Below, piece after piece: positions 23,665-36,000 of a stretch of 64,000 bases of DNA (position 1 is its first letter; each line of letters begins with the position of its first letter). Source of the stretch: Cladobotryum mycophilum (lineage: Eukaryota > Ascomycota > Sordariomycetes > Hypocreales > Hypocreaceae); contig CM071591.1 of the NCBI GenBank assembly GCA_036429605.1, positions 4,340,001 to 4,404,000 of the forward strand, read 5' to 3'. The position numbers and the translations under genes are program-made. The notes beneath the pieces were generated by a model. It ran no database searches and was not told the origin of the DNA. It worked only from the letters and a program-made list of their open reading frames with translations.

Positions 23665-26495
23665 ATGTTTTCGAATGAAGGTAAGTAATATGGTGTCTCT
23701 TGTCTGTCTAGTCTGTACATTAACAAATACCCAGCCTTGGTACATTGTAGTGCACTCTTCGTGAGTTTCGCACTCTCGTATGGAGAGCCTATGCCCCCCA
23801 CGCCCATCTCGATACGGTAAGCTTCCTCCTCTCGCTGTCTTGGATTTGATACTAATAACTTCATAGAAAAGATGACTGTCAAATTACTACGTCTACAACG
23901 CGGCCTTTCTCGACTCCTCCAATACTTGCTGCTCGCCCCTTATGGGATGTTTGCCATTTCGGCGATTGTCTGCAACATCGTCCTAGCATTTGGTTATATG
24001 GACGTATCACCGGCTGTATATCTCCCGGAGGGAGCACTACTTGTCGTCACCATCGTTTTGGCGGGTAATGCGCTAGCCTATCATGGTATTGGAGCTCAGG
24101 GCTCTATGTCTTTCATGGATAGCGTGTCTGGAGAAGAGGGGCTAGATAGCGATGATCTACTGACGTATGATGCGTTCAGCGATGACAACCAGAGCAAACA
24201 ATGGGTCTAGAAGAGCTTTTTTTTTTGAGACTGCCATAGTAATTAGTTAATTATCTTTCAACTACTACGGTGGAGTGTTTCAAAAGTCCCATCTACCGAC
24301 TCGATGGTGGATTCTCGAAGCAAAAGGTTGCCGGGCTTGAAAAGTCGGATGCAGCTATTACACTGACAGAAACTACGAAGGGCGTTCATAAACTTAGACT
24401 GCCTGATAGGGAGCTGGAAACCGGCAAGTCAGGGCGCGATGATCACTTTTATTCGGATAGCAAGACATCGGATGAGAAGCCTCTGCCTTTGACACCGCCT
24501 CCTGAACCGAGCCCCACGGCATTATCTTCTAGACAATCTCCTGCCGTGGTCCCAGATACCAATGCTTCAGGCGAAAGCGTGGCCAAGAAAACAAAAAAGC
24601 GACGGAAGGGGAGACGATACGATCCCCTACGACGGACTACACAAACATTCCAACTCCGTCGGCTCCAAGTCCAACACCTCAAGCTATCCGGCCGCGGCTC
24701 ATCATCCCCCAATCCCCAACCCTGTTGCAGAATCAGCAATCTCAGGAGAACCCGATGAGTGCGGCCTCCATGAGGTTTGAGAGGTCTATACAGTCCATCA
24801 GGTCCAACGAGTCTGAGGCTTCCACGCAAACCATTCGCTCCAACCCTCGGCCCCCAGAAGATAGCACGCCTTATCCTCACAGCGGGTTCCCTCTCAGCGG
24901 GTACCCAGCAAACTCGTTTCAGTCCGAGAAGCTCATCTTTGGAGGGCAAGTTACCATCACACACCCGGCCGAGAATGCCTTTACCCCGACAACGCCGTTA
25001 CATTTCGCCAACCCAATCGCGCTGGTATTGGCGGGCACCTGATGCGAGTGCTCGAACTCCAATGGCTGTAGGTACACCAATTGGTCGGAGGCCCGAGCCC
25101 TTCCCGTGACCAGACATTCTTCCCACGGCTCGGCCTCGGAGTAGGGGCGATGAGAACGATGGAGCAAGAAGCGCAGTCATGATTCAGGAGTCGAGGCAAC
25201 ATAATTCGCCCTCGCCGCAGTCCAACACTTCGTCGAATAAGACTCGACGATCAAGGGCATCGGCAGGGACGCCACAGCCAGAGTCTCAGGACGAGAAGCG
25301 TCCAGCTCGACCGCCATCTCCGAAATCGCGGAATGCCAGTCGTTCACGGATAAGGGGTAGGTCTGATTCTACGGCAAGCCAACACGAAAATCTTGCGACA
25401 GCTACTCAGAATCAAGATCAGACACCATCTAGACCAGCGTCGAGAGCGAAAGCGCGAGATCAGGCCAGGAGTGCTCTCTCAGTACCTGACCGTCTTTCGT
25501 CTTCCCAGTCTAGAGTCCGTAGTCGTAGTCGTCGAGGTGAAGAAAAAGCTCCTCACCGGGAACAGCAGACGATTCCCATTGTAGCAAGCCCTAGCTTGTT
25601 GAGTGCCAATTTCTATCGAGACATCTCGACGCCTGTGGCGATGGATTACTATCTTCGCCCCTTTTCTCGAGCCGGCCAGCAGCCGCCGCCACCGATGCCG
25701 ATGCCGATGCCTCAGAATGTCACGAACAACGAAGCTAGTGTCGTCGCAACCAGAAATGACAGGGTAGCGAACAGAGACGGACAATCTTGGTCGATGGCGT
25801 CGTCTGTCGGCCATGGTACCCCTTTGAATGGATCCCGTCCTGCCAGTCGTGGACGTACGGCTCAAGTCATACGGGACCGTGATGCTGAGCGTGCGTCATC
25901 GGCAGACTCAACGCGGAATGGCAGACTTCATACACGCATCGGAAGACGGCAATCTCAAGACACTGGGGTCTCTGGAGGCAGACACTCATCTCGCAAGGGG
26001 TCCGAGTCTGGCCGCCGACCTTCGCGGAGCGGGAAGAACAACGATGAATTTGAAAGAGTCGAAGTGATCAACTGCCCTGAGTGTCCAGTTCATGGGCGTC
26101 ACTCTGCTTCCGGTGGAGAGTCTAGTCGAGCATCTCCTGCTACGAACCCTGGATCTACGTCTTCACCCAAGAGTCGTCCGATGCACAGACCCGAGGTTAG
26201 TAGTGGTGAAGGAAGCGCAAGCAGAGGCAGTAGTGCATCCGGCACGACAAAGAGAAGTCATACTACGAATGGTAGCACCCTGTCCGGGAGAACGGACCAA
26301 ATGAATTACAGGCAGAACACAACAACCGGTGGAGAGTCGAACATTGACGCTGCCATACCGAGAAGCGTTCCCCGTGACGAGGCGGAAACGGAGCTACGAC
26401 GGAATGAAGATTCTGAATCTTTAGGGAGACGATGTGCCGGGAAGGAAAACATTGAGAGTGTTGAAAGGACACCCACCACCAGCACGGCAGCCTAA
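23665..26495 (+). CDS. Unidentified membrane-anchored, disordered serine/arginine-rich protein (frame broken)
   Basis: I do not recognise this family. A short first exon (23665-23680) splices with a well-formed branch point and acceptor to 23867, giving MFSNEEKMTVKLL and two hydrophobic segments (LLQYLLLAPYGMFAISAIVC and GALLVVTIVLAGNALAY) up to a stop at 24208-24210. From about 24.25 kb a long disordered, S/R/P-rich reading frame continues to 26495, with a CPECPVHG motif near 26072-26095. It changes frame near a CCCC run at 24624-24627 (one added C gives DPPTTDYTNIPTPSAPSP), near 25015, and meets a TGA at about 25108-25110. Whether the membrane part and the disordered part are one gene (an intron near 24.21-24.25 kb) or two is open. 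Confidence 0.5.
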
Positions 26496-26666
26496 GAACT
26501 GGGTAGCTGTGTTGGTTGTTGTGTCTACGTCGGTATCACGACCATTTTTGAGCATTCTTCATTACACATTTAGCATGAGTTTTGGGTCTGGGGCGTTGGA
26601 CTGAGCGAATACGACATGGCCTTTAGAGGAGGAATAGTGGCATGGATGAAAAAGGAAAGACATGAT

Positions 26667-26667
<1 letters not shown>

Positions 26668-26697
<30 letters not shown>
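26668..26697. repeat. (GAC)10 microsatellite
   Basis: Ten uninterrupted GAC units, followed by GAT GAT, in the 3' flank of the preceding gene. Confidence 0.9.
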
Positions 26698-26699
<2 letters not shown>

Positions 26700-29600
26700 T
26701 GATGCGATATAGCGGTTTGAATTCCTCGCAGGGTTTGCAACGGAGACGCTGATACCTATTTGCTTTTCACTGAGCATTACGACTACATTTACACATCTAC
26801 TTACTTACTATATGAGAAGCGTTACAGCTTATTACAGCTCGAGAGATTGACAGGTATTACGGGATGATTTGGTTTGCTATTGAAGCATTTTGGCGTTTTG
26901 GATAGTCACTCTTTTTTTGGGGGGGATATTTATCTTGGTAACTTTTTGTTTTAAGGTTGGACATGTATAAATGAGCCTTGAGTGTACATTTTTTATGTAG
27001 ATGATCCGATTATATATATATTTTTTTGATGAGGCAAGAACCATGATGCATATCTATTTGTGAATGTCGGGCCATCTTTAGAGTACAGCGCGTATCTGCT
27101 TCTGCTTGTATGTGGTTGAAATGAAGGACGGAACAGATGGAATTGTTCCGCTGCAGATTAATCTTTGTTTTGCCTGTATTTCGTATCCTGACCTGTTAAA
27201 ACCTGTGCCTGTACTCCGTACCTGTACCTGAAGATCAGGGTCAGAGAAAGTGGAGTATTTTCTTCTCTCGGTTGGCGGTTTTTTTCTTTCTTTTCTTTTT
27301 CTTGCTGTGGCTCGATGTGATGATGATGACGATCCATGTCTATCTCTCTCTCTCCCTCTCTGAAATGATTTTGGAATTGAAAATGGAATGACGGGAAAAA
27401 CACGAGGAAAACGACGGCGTCTTTGTTTTTGCCAATGAGATGGGTGGTTCGGTGTTTGCCACCTACGAATCGGGTGAATGGATGGGCCTGGAAATGGGCA
27501 TGGGCATGGGCATGGGATTCACGGCGTGGTGCGCATGTCGGGTGTGTGTGCTGGACGTGATGTGATGTGATGTACTTGTAGTAGCAGTGGGTAGTATTAG
27601 TCGTAGTGCCTGATGGACGGCGGCGGCAAAGGCGTTGAAATTAGTGGACGGGAACTAACCTGGAAATTGGAGCCCCTGGAGGAGCTGGAGGGAGCCCTGG
27701 AGGATTCTAAACCCTAAATTTTAGGTCTCCAGATGCGCTAAAGTTAGGGCTGGAGGGGGCTAGGTTGTCATCAGGGGGGGGGCTGTTTAGTGGCTGTCAG
27801 TGGTTGGAGTGACACTGAAAGCACCCGACTGGAGCCCTGAAGCATCCATGGATGGAACCTATGAAAGTCGGGTACTGCAGCCACTGTAGGAGCTGGAGGT
27901 TTGCCTGCCCTTCCAAGATTCCATTCAAGCCTCCAGTTTCAGGGCCCCCATCTCCGAAGCCCATGGGACGCCACAAACAGAGACAAACAAAGGGCAGCAA
28001 ACAATCCATTGAATGGATGGAGTGGTGGAGGTATGCAACATCATTATTAGTGTCTCTCTCATCTTGGATGAATGTGTTGGTCATCGTAGTAATCATGGTA
28101 AGCCTCTGCACGTAACCAGTAACCCAGCCCGTCGATCCGGCTCGGTTCTCTCCCTTCCACAGGTACCCGACCTTGTGCTGATGCAGTCACTTCCAATACT
28201 TCCAGGGCTCCAGGGCTGTGCTATAGGCAGCGCAGCTGTGCTATAGCTCGTTTGCCACCACAGGACAGGGTTCCATCGGTCCTCGACTCCCCGCGTTCAA
28301 GGCTGTGAGGGAATGAAATGTCGACCACCAGCGCGCACCCTCCTCCTCCATCCATCTCGATCACGCACTACCCGATTCAGTCATGTCGAGCGGAATGTTG
28401 TTCCGTCCAATCACACGGAGGAAGAAGAGACCAAGTTTCAGTCGTCCCTCTTCCGAAGCCTCACCTTCTCTCACTCCCCACCTCTCTGTCTGCCTCCCTG
28501 TCTATCTCTCTCTGTGTGTGTCCATCGCCCTGCGTGTCTCTCCCTCCCTCTGTCTCTTCCCTCTCTCAGCCAGTCATGGGGACGCACACCCTGTGGATAA
28601 ACATCAAGTTCGGCTGCATACTCGGTGAGACAGCAGGCAAACAAAACAAAAAAACAAAACAGAATCAAAACAGAAGAAACAATACATGACACGGATCTCT
28701 TCCGATGGTGGTGTATGCCTATCGAGAGACGACACGCCACACAAAGAGACATTGCCTGCCTTGTTGTCACAAAAGAGCCCCCTGCAAGCGGCCAAGTTTC
28801 CCCTCCGCTAGCATTCGCCCTGCTGCTGCTTGCCTTGCTGTCTTGGCCTCCCTGTAAGCCATCGGCTTTCAATACAATACTGCAAGTACCTTTGAAGCTT
28901 TGTTTTCGACGATAGTAAAGTCCGGAAACTCGGCAATCACCCGGCCCCCTCAGTATGTACAAGCCTCTCCCTCCCCCAGCATTCCCATTGCTTACCGCCT
29001 CCACTTGGTAGAGCCAAGGATGGGAGGGAGGAGGGGAATGGAGGAGAGGAGAAGAGAGGAGCATGTCGTAATGTTTTGGCTTACTACGTCCTGACTACGC
29101 AGACTATTCACATTGCACGGCATTCAAGCTGAGGCCTGCATAAAGTTAAGCACCATCTTATGGCACTCGGAATTTGATGGGGGCGAACTCCACACTTGGA
29201 ATACTCCGTTCCTTGATGATTACCTATGCAGGGGGCACGTTGCTCTATCCATTGCTCAACCCATGCCCGTGAAACGACATGTTCAACGGAAGTCGGCCTC
29301 TTTTATCTTGGCTGTGTAGATGCATATGGAAATGACTACTGCAGAATTCGACAGTGCACCGTGGTAGGGGGAGGCCATGTAGGAGGCTTTCCCCATCTAG
29401 TCATATTCTTCAAACTTGATAATCCGGTTAGATAGCCGAGCCCATCTGAGGTGTATTCTGTTCAAGTAAACGTTGAAGGAAAACTCTTGGGCCGAGACGA
29501 CATCCGTTGAACATCTCTCATATAAACCAACAGACAGACAGACAGACAGATGGACTAGACAAACAGAAAATGGTTGGGCAACCTGCCTGCTTCAGTCTCA

Positions 29601-29941
29601 CGGTTTTACATTAATATGCTTACTCTCTAATTAACTCGACCACGCCTTTCCCCCCTAGGGCGGATCATGCCGTAGACGACGCCCTATTCGGGCCCAAAGT
29701 AGTAATCATCTTGTACATATCCTAGTGCTGATGAAGATTGATGAAGATGATGCTCAGCCCTACTAGCCCCACAAACGAATCACATCACATCTCCTCTCTG
29801 CCCATATAAATTAAAGATCAGTAATCTCAGCATTAGCCTAATGTTAGTTGAATTTGCGAGGTAGAGTCCTACATGTACAAGTAACAGGAAAATCTCACCT
29901 CGGGGCTTTTTTTATGCTGGAAAAGGTAATAACATGGGTAT

Positions 29942-29943
<2 letters not shown>

Positions 29944-29973
<30 letters not shown>

Positions 29974-29997
29974 AAGAAGAAGAAGAAGAAGAAGAAG
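29944..29997. repeat. (AAG)18 microsatellite
   Basis: Eighteen perfect AAG units in intergenic DNA. The poly-lysine and poly-phenylalanine frames across it are artefacts of the repeat. Confidence 0.95.
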
Positions 29998-30834
29998 CGG
30001 CTCCTCGGTGTACCAACGACCGAAGAAACGTAGATGATTTTGCAACATTCGTAACTTCGACTTCGAAGAATGCTTCCATTTTTGGCTTTAACCAACGTGA
30101 ACAGCCAATTTACGTTACGTGATAGATATGTGTTTACTACTCGTGGCGTTCTGTATATACATGTGTACATGCGTGGTGGCGTACGCCATCAACTGCCGTC
30201 CGCCCAAACCTAACGAGGGAACATCAAAAACCCCTTTTGACCGACAATTTCTCCACCGAATAAGGGATCATCTCCTCAAAAACTCAAAAGCCCAACGGAG
30301 CCTTGATGAAAACGCCTCGGTGCCTCAGCGCCTCAGTGAAAGGGGAATGAATCGTGGGTGATAGGCTCGATCTCGTTTAGAGTGTACGAATATGCTTACC
30401 GACCTTGCCTGCACGCCTTTCAAAGGGACCTTAGTGCTGAGGACTTTTCATAAACGAGGCTGGCTTTGTCTACCCAATCTTAACAATGGGGACATGGAGA
30501 CATGGAGACATGGGGAGGGAATCGGACTTTTGTTCTAGGGCCAGGGGTAAAATAACAAGACGATATTGGTTCATGGGCTAGGTAAGCGAGGAGTGGGTAA
30601 GAAACCGTAGAAGACCTATGCTTGATCGTGTTGAATTGGCCCAATTCTAAACATCGTGGCGAACGGGGGAAAGGGGGTAAGATGCTGACCTTCTCGGTTC
30701 CCTCGGTGCCATGTAGCATGCCGTAGTTGGGCATGAACATGGGGGGAGCAAACGGACTCTTTTGGGAAAGTCGAGAGCTTTGGGATAGCTATGAGGGCCA
30801 TGCAAGAGAAGAATCAGAGAGCTGTAGGAGTTTG

Positions 30835-30840
30835 TATAAA
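30835..30840 (+). promoter_or_regulatory. TATA box of the small secreted protein gene
   Basis: TATAAA stands 143-148 bases upstream of the ATG at 30983, with a CAAC/CT-rich leader between, a usual layout for strongly expressed fungal secreted-protein genes. Confidence 0.5.
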
Positions 30841-30982
30841 GGGGACAGACATCCCCAAGTCAAGTAGATCTTTTCCTCATCAACAAGCACACAAACAACT
30901 TCTCACAACTCCTCCAAGCTCCTCAAACCAACAAACAACAACCTCCTCCAAAACTCCAAACTCCCCAACACCATCCTTCAAA

Positions 30983-31846
30983 ATGCGTTTCTCAACCATC
31001 CTCCTCTCCAGCTTCCTGGCCGCCACCTCCCTCGCCGCCCCTTCCCCATCCACCGCCCTCGACTCCATCCCCTCCATCGCCGACGCCAAAGCAAAGGGCG
31101 TCGACGTCTTCGGCCCCATCCCCAATGACGCCGTCAAGGTCAAGGACGGGCACTACACGGCCGAGCCGGGCTCCGACGCCTGGCACTGGATCCGCGCCCA
31201 GATCGATATCCCCAATGGCTCGCACCCGGATGACGCCGAGATTGAGAAGCGTCAGGGACCCGCTAACATTGGTATCGGCATGTTTGCTCAGGATTCTTGT
31301 AGGCAACTCCTTCTCCCCTTTTTCCCTCTCCATCTCTTGCAATGTCCCCTCTTTGTCCTTTTGTCTCTTTCTCTCTGTCACTCTCCCCCTCTCTTTTCCA
31401 CACACTCTTTTCCCTCCCCCTCTCTCACACACACACCTCTCTTACCCACAACCCCAAAGCAAAAGAGAAAACTAACCATCATAAAATAAATTAGGCAGAG
31501 GCCAAGCCGCCTGGTTCGACGACGTCACATACAACGTAAACTGCTACAACACAGTCAACATGTACAGCGTCGGCATCTCCTACCGCGGCCTGCGCAACAA
31601 CGAGCAGCTCGACTTTAGCCGCCTCTCAGGCAACGACTGGTGCGGAAAGTACCTCTACACCGCTGGCAAGAACACTCCCGGTACGTCTTTTCAACCCTTT
31701 CCCTTTTTTTTTTGTTTTGTTCTTCAACTTGAAGAAGTAGAGAGAAGAAGAAGAAGAATAGAGCAAAAAAGGCTAACAAAAGGAATGATATAGTCGGCTG
31801 CTTCAACTCCCAGGCCATCAACTGCTTCCGCCTGTTGGCTCACTAA
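30983..31846 (+). CDS. Small secreted protein with pro-peptide, effector-like
   Basis: Exons are 30983-31298, 31495-31680 and 31794-31846, giving 184 residues. A signal peptide (MRFSTILLSSFLAATSLAA) is followed by a pro-region of about 70 residues ending in a Kex2-type EKR site. The mature part begins QGPANIGIGMF and is about 93 residues long. It contains five cysteines (SCRG, VNCYN, DWCGKY, VGCFN, INCFRL) and is rich in aromatic residues. A TATAAA lies 143-148 bases before the ATG. Both introns show good GT-AG ends and keep the phase. I do not recognise a named family. The organisation fits a processed extracellular protein, and an effector or antimicrobial role is only a guess. Confidence 0.85.
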
Positions 31847-33023
31847 GGGTAGAAAGACCAGATCCCCTTGATGGAATGATGGAGTTACTGGATGAAAACT
31901 GTAGAACTGTCTTTGGATCATCAGCTTTTCCCCAAATTGGTTGGATGGACGAGTATATATGAGTGTACATAGGCATAGCTAAACACAAATATATTGGCAT
32001 CACTTACAATCGTCACATGCTTGTCGTAGCGCAATGCTTTCCCCTAGACACTTTAAACCTTTCTTAAAACAAACATAAATAGACGCTCCAGAGTAGACTC
32101 CCATAAACTTCACACTTCTTCTTCATCATTGCACCAGCAAGTGTCCCTTCAAGCACAATCCAGACATTAACACCGCAACTACTACAACTATCGGAAGGAA
32201 ATAACTTCAAGACTCACTCACTCATTCACTCATCTCACAATCAGCACGACAGATCACAATGGTTTGGAGAAATTTTCATTTACTCATCAAGGCTATCTGT
32301 TCCTACTCCTGCCCAAAAAAACAATGGCCCTCTCTTTCTTTCCTCTAGGTCGCAAAGTTGTTTTTCTTTTCTCTTCTCTGTTCTTATCCCACACGTTGCT
32401 CGTCTCAAAAGTGATTGATTACAACTCTGATAAAGCCAAAAACAGATTCTTGCGCCAAAAAAAAAAAAAAAAAGAATTCGGGCAAAAAAACAAGTCCAGA
32501 AACACCAAGTGAGCTCTTCTCGTACGCGAGATGCAAGGCTCAGCACTGAGCTGAGCCAAGCCATGGGGACGAATGCCATCATCTACCCCAGATTCCTCCT
32601 CCTCCTCCACCAGTCTACCAAGAAAATGATGATAGTGAGTGATACACATGAGACGAGGCTGTTTCCTACGCCTCTGTTTGCATAAAAAAAAAAAGAAGAT
32701 AGCTGCGCCCCCAGAAAGTTGCATGAAATCCATGGCAAAAAAAGAAAAAAGGGAGGGCGTGCTCTAATAAGGATGGTCGAAGGTCGGTTTGATAGATTAT
32801 TAGAATCTCGGTGCTGGTAATCCATTGATAGTTTCATAAAGCAATCCGAGCCAGAAAAGAAAAGAAAAGAAAAGAAAAATCGTTCAGCGTCATGAATAGA
32901 AGTCTGCCGTCAAGTTTTTTTAAGGTCATCACGATCAATAAAGAATGCAAGCAGTTTTCCGGTGTAGCAAGTCAATAGTTGATTCATATTTTTATCCTCA
33001 AGAGTCCAGTATGGAGCGCCAGT
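31847..33023. other. Intergenic region between secreted-protein gene and NUM1
   Basis: About 1.2 kb without a supported gene. It contains a poly(A) tract at about 32458-32473 and (AAAAG) repeats near 32858-32876. The two genes converge here. Confidence 0.4.
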
Positions 33024-36000
33024 CTACGCCCTTGAGCGCATTGATGTCATGGGTGTGGTCATTGTCGAATGTCCAGGATGCGGATGCGGATGCAAGTGAA
33101 TATGTGTGCGACTTCTTCTATGGGGGAGCGTTCCAACGTCGTGTTTGCCTATGTGAATGTTAGTTAGACTGCTTTTCAATCTCATGTTTATTGTGGAGGA
33201 GGATCTTACCGTCGCAGCATGCCCTGACATTCTCGAGCCGGTCAGCTTCCCTATCCTGACGCTCAATCATCTCTCGAAGGTCTTCCGCACTGTCATGGGC
33301 CTCGCTCGTCTCATAAATCATATTCTGGTTGCTTGTTCGGCCTCGCAGGGTACCCGTTAGCTTGGGGCCACCTCGGAGGTAACCGCCGAGTTTGCTGCCC
33401 AAGCTTCCCATGTTAGACTTGCCGTACTTGCTTCCCCCATTCAGTGTGGGAATGTCCAAGGATATGGACTCGAATTGAGATTCATTGCGTGTCGTGCGAG
33501 AGTTGTACGACGAAAGAGACGGCGCTGTGGGCCGGCCTCCGTTGGCTGCCCGGCGTGCGAACTGGGGGTTGAACTCATCCACATCCTCTCGAGTGATATT
33601 CTCCGCCATATCCTCTGCGTCCGAGTGCTGCTGCGAAGGGCTAGTTCTAAGCAAAAGATAGGACAAAGCGTTGAACCAAGTTTCATGGCGCTGACCAGTG
33701 GTGCAGGTAAACTTGATGGTCCTGCCTGGAGAGACAATCACCAAGCTCTTACGGTGAAGACCAGGAGGCATAGGGTTATCATCGGTTACCACGCGCACGG
33801 CCTCGATGGGGAGACTCTTTGCTCGTAATTCGCTTCGGCCGGCAGTTGATGGATCTCTTTCGCTCCAGTAGATTGTCCTTGTATAAGGGTGGACCCAGAA
33901 GTAGCGACGGTGGCGCTTCTCGGACAGCTCACCACGTCCAGTCTTTCTTGTGTACTTCCAGAGATACTCGCCAATCATTGTCTGGGTGATGGCCTGGATC
34001 ATGCGAGGATCAGTGTTGGGGCCAAATCCTGGAGCATCCACACCGAGATCGTTTGGACGCATGTTGAAGCGCGTATCAAGTTCAGAAGCAAACGAAGAAA
34101 CAGATGACTGCCGTGATACCGCTGCAGAGGCTTTGGCTGGGGACTGGAATTCAGCATTGCTCTGAGATGAGCCCCCACGAACAGGTCGGGGAGTGGGAGT
34201 GCCACGACCAGAAGTAGCAGACATGGGACGGGGTTGATTAGGTGTGCGTGGTCTGCCCTTCAGAGCCGAAGCGGGCCACAGGGGCGGGCCCATATTGCCT
34301 TGACTCTGAGGACCACCGGCTGACCCAGAACGAGCAGCATGGATGATTTGCTGGTGGTTGGAGGGCAGTGGTGGGGCTTCAACAATAGCAGACTTTGCAC
34401 TGCCAGGTCGTCGTGCGGTAGCAGCCTCAACAGGTCCGTCATTGAGCGACCTGGCTTTGTGGTAACCAGGGGTCAAGTTCTCGAAGCTATCCTGTCGGTG
34501 GATTCTAATCGATCCAGTAGCTTCAGGACTGCCAACAGGGCTCTTTCCATGAACTGGTCCAATTCGGGGGCCAGTCTTCAATAACTGGTCAATGGCACCG
34601 GCAGTAAGTGAAGTTTGCGCACCTTGGTCACTGGTCTGAACAGGCTGTTTGCGTGAGAGACGAGGATCAGCGTTTGTAGAAATTTCTCTAAACGGTCTGT
34701 CGGATTCCGGCGTCTGTGGCTGCTGTGCGTCCGAGTCTGGGGTGGACTGGCGGGTTTCATCCTCGGCAATAATAGGTACGACATCCTTGCTCTTTTGGCG
34801 ATCCAAGAACTTGGCAAAGAGGTTGCTCTTTGACATCTCAGACGAAGGGTCGTCGGTGAATGGTGACTCAATATCGTGAGGAAGAATGAAGCCCTCTCTT
34901 CTCGGGCTACGGGGAGTCATGGGTCGAGTCTCGATGGACTCAATGGAGGAGAAAGCAAAATTGGGGATGATGGGAATCTGAAGAGGTGGACTGACAGGCT
35001 GCACACCCTCTCCGGAGATCGGGGACAGCACAAGCGCAGGCAGAGCAGGAGGCAGTTCCTCAATTGGACTGGTGTGCTCGGTGATAATAGAGGAGAACTC
35101 AAAGGCTGGCAGAAGAGGTTCGAGTTCGGGCAGAGGCTGAACGTTCTCTACAGCAATGTCTGAATAAACAAGGGTCGGTATCGGCGCAACCTCAACTGGC
35201 TCCTCCTTTGGCTCCAACTCTTCAGCTTGGATCAATGACCAGCCCAGAGAAGGTGGAGTGACCACCACCTCTGGCTCGCTGACTGGCTCGACATGCTCTG
35301 CAATAACAGATGACATGCTGAGTTCAGGTTGAACGGGAACGGAAAGCGCAATGTCTCTCGTGGCCACCAATTCAGGACTAGACGGACTAGCAATAGGATG
35401 AAGCACCTCGGAATGGATGGGAATCAAGCTGAGTCTAGGTGGGAGAGACTTGGGTTCAGCCTTGGGTTCCAATCCTTCAGCAATAATGCCAGAAAGTCCC
35501 AACATTGGCAAGAGAACTTCTGGTTCCGCTCTGGGCTCCCAGTCTTCCGCAAAAATGGTAGAAAGAGAGAGGGCGGGAGGTGGAGTCTCCGGCTCAGCGA
35601 TAGGCTCCAAACCCTCGGTAAGAATAGTCGAAAGGGTGAGGGATGGAGGGGGTGACTCTGGCTCTGACTTGGGCTCGAGGTTTTCTGCGAGGATCATTGA
35701 CAAGCTCAACGACGGTGGTGGAACTTCGGGTTCCTCGATTGGCTCCATGCCCTCGAAGAGGATGCCAGACATGCTGAGGGCTGGTGGGGGTGTCTCCGGC
35801 TCTTCGACGGGCTCAAGACCTTCGGCAAGGATCAGAGACATGCTCAAGGACAGCGGCGGGATTTCGGGCTCAGGCAGAGGCTCAACAACTTGAGTGAGTA
35901 TAGGAGTCATGCTAAGAGCGGGAATAATAGGCGACTCCACGAATTCTTCCAGGGGCTCAACGTCCTCGGACTGGATGAGAGAGAGAATGAGAGATGGCGG

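Larger units (their letters stand above)
26496..30982. other. 4.5 kb gene-free, low-complexity intergenic stretch
   Basis: No frame here has convincing coding character. Visible content is (GAC)10 at 26668-26697, a GGGCAT repeat near 27494-27512, a cluster of CTGGAG hexamers at 27.67-28.22 kb, a CT-rich tract at 28.44-28.58 kb, (CAGA)5 at about 29531-29550 and (AAG)18 at 29944-29997. A TATAAA at 30835-30840 belongs to the next gene. Long leaders or noncoding transcripts are possible. Confidence 0.4.

Noticed and set aside
27700..27730. TAAACCCTAAA, possible internal telomeric repeat
   Set aside because: Only one unit is present, with no tandem TTAGGG array, so chance is sufficient.
28471..29064. 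197-codon minus-strand frame
   Set aside because: Low-complexity, arginine/glycine-rich over CT-rich DNA, no domain and no splice support.
29895..30033. Poly-lysine and poly-phenylalanine frames
   Set aside because: Both are translations of the (AAG)18 microsatellite.
35417..35893. 158-codon plus-strand frame with glycine/serine repeats
   Set aside because: It is the complement of the NUM1/apsA repeat array; its periodicity is inherited from the coding strand.
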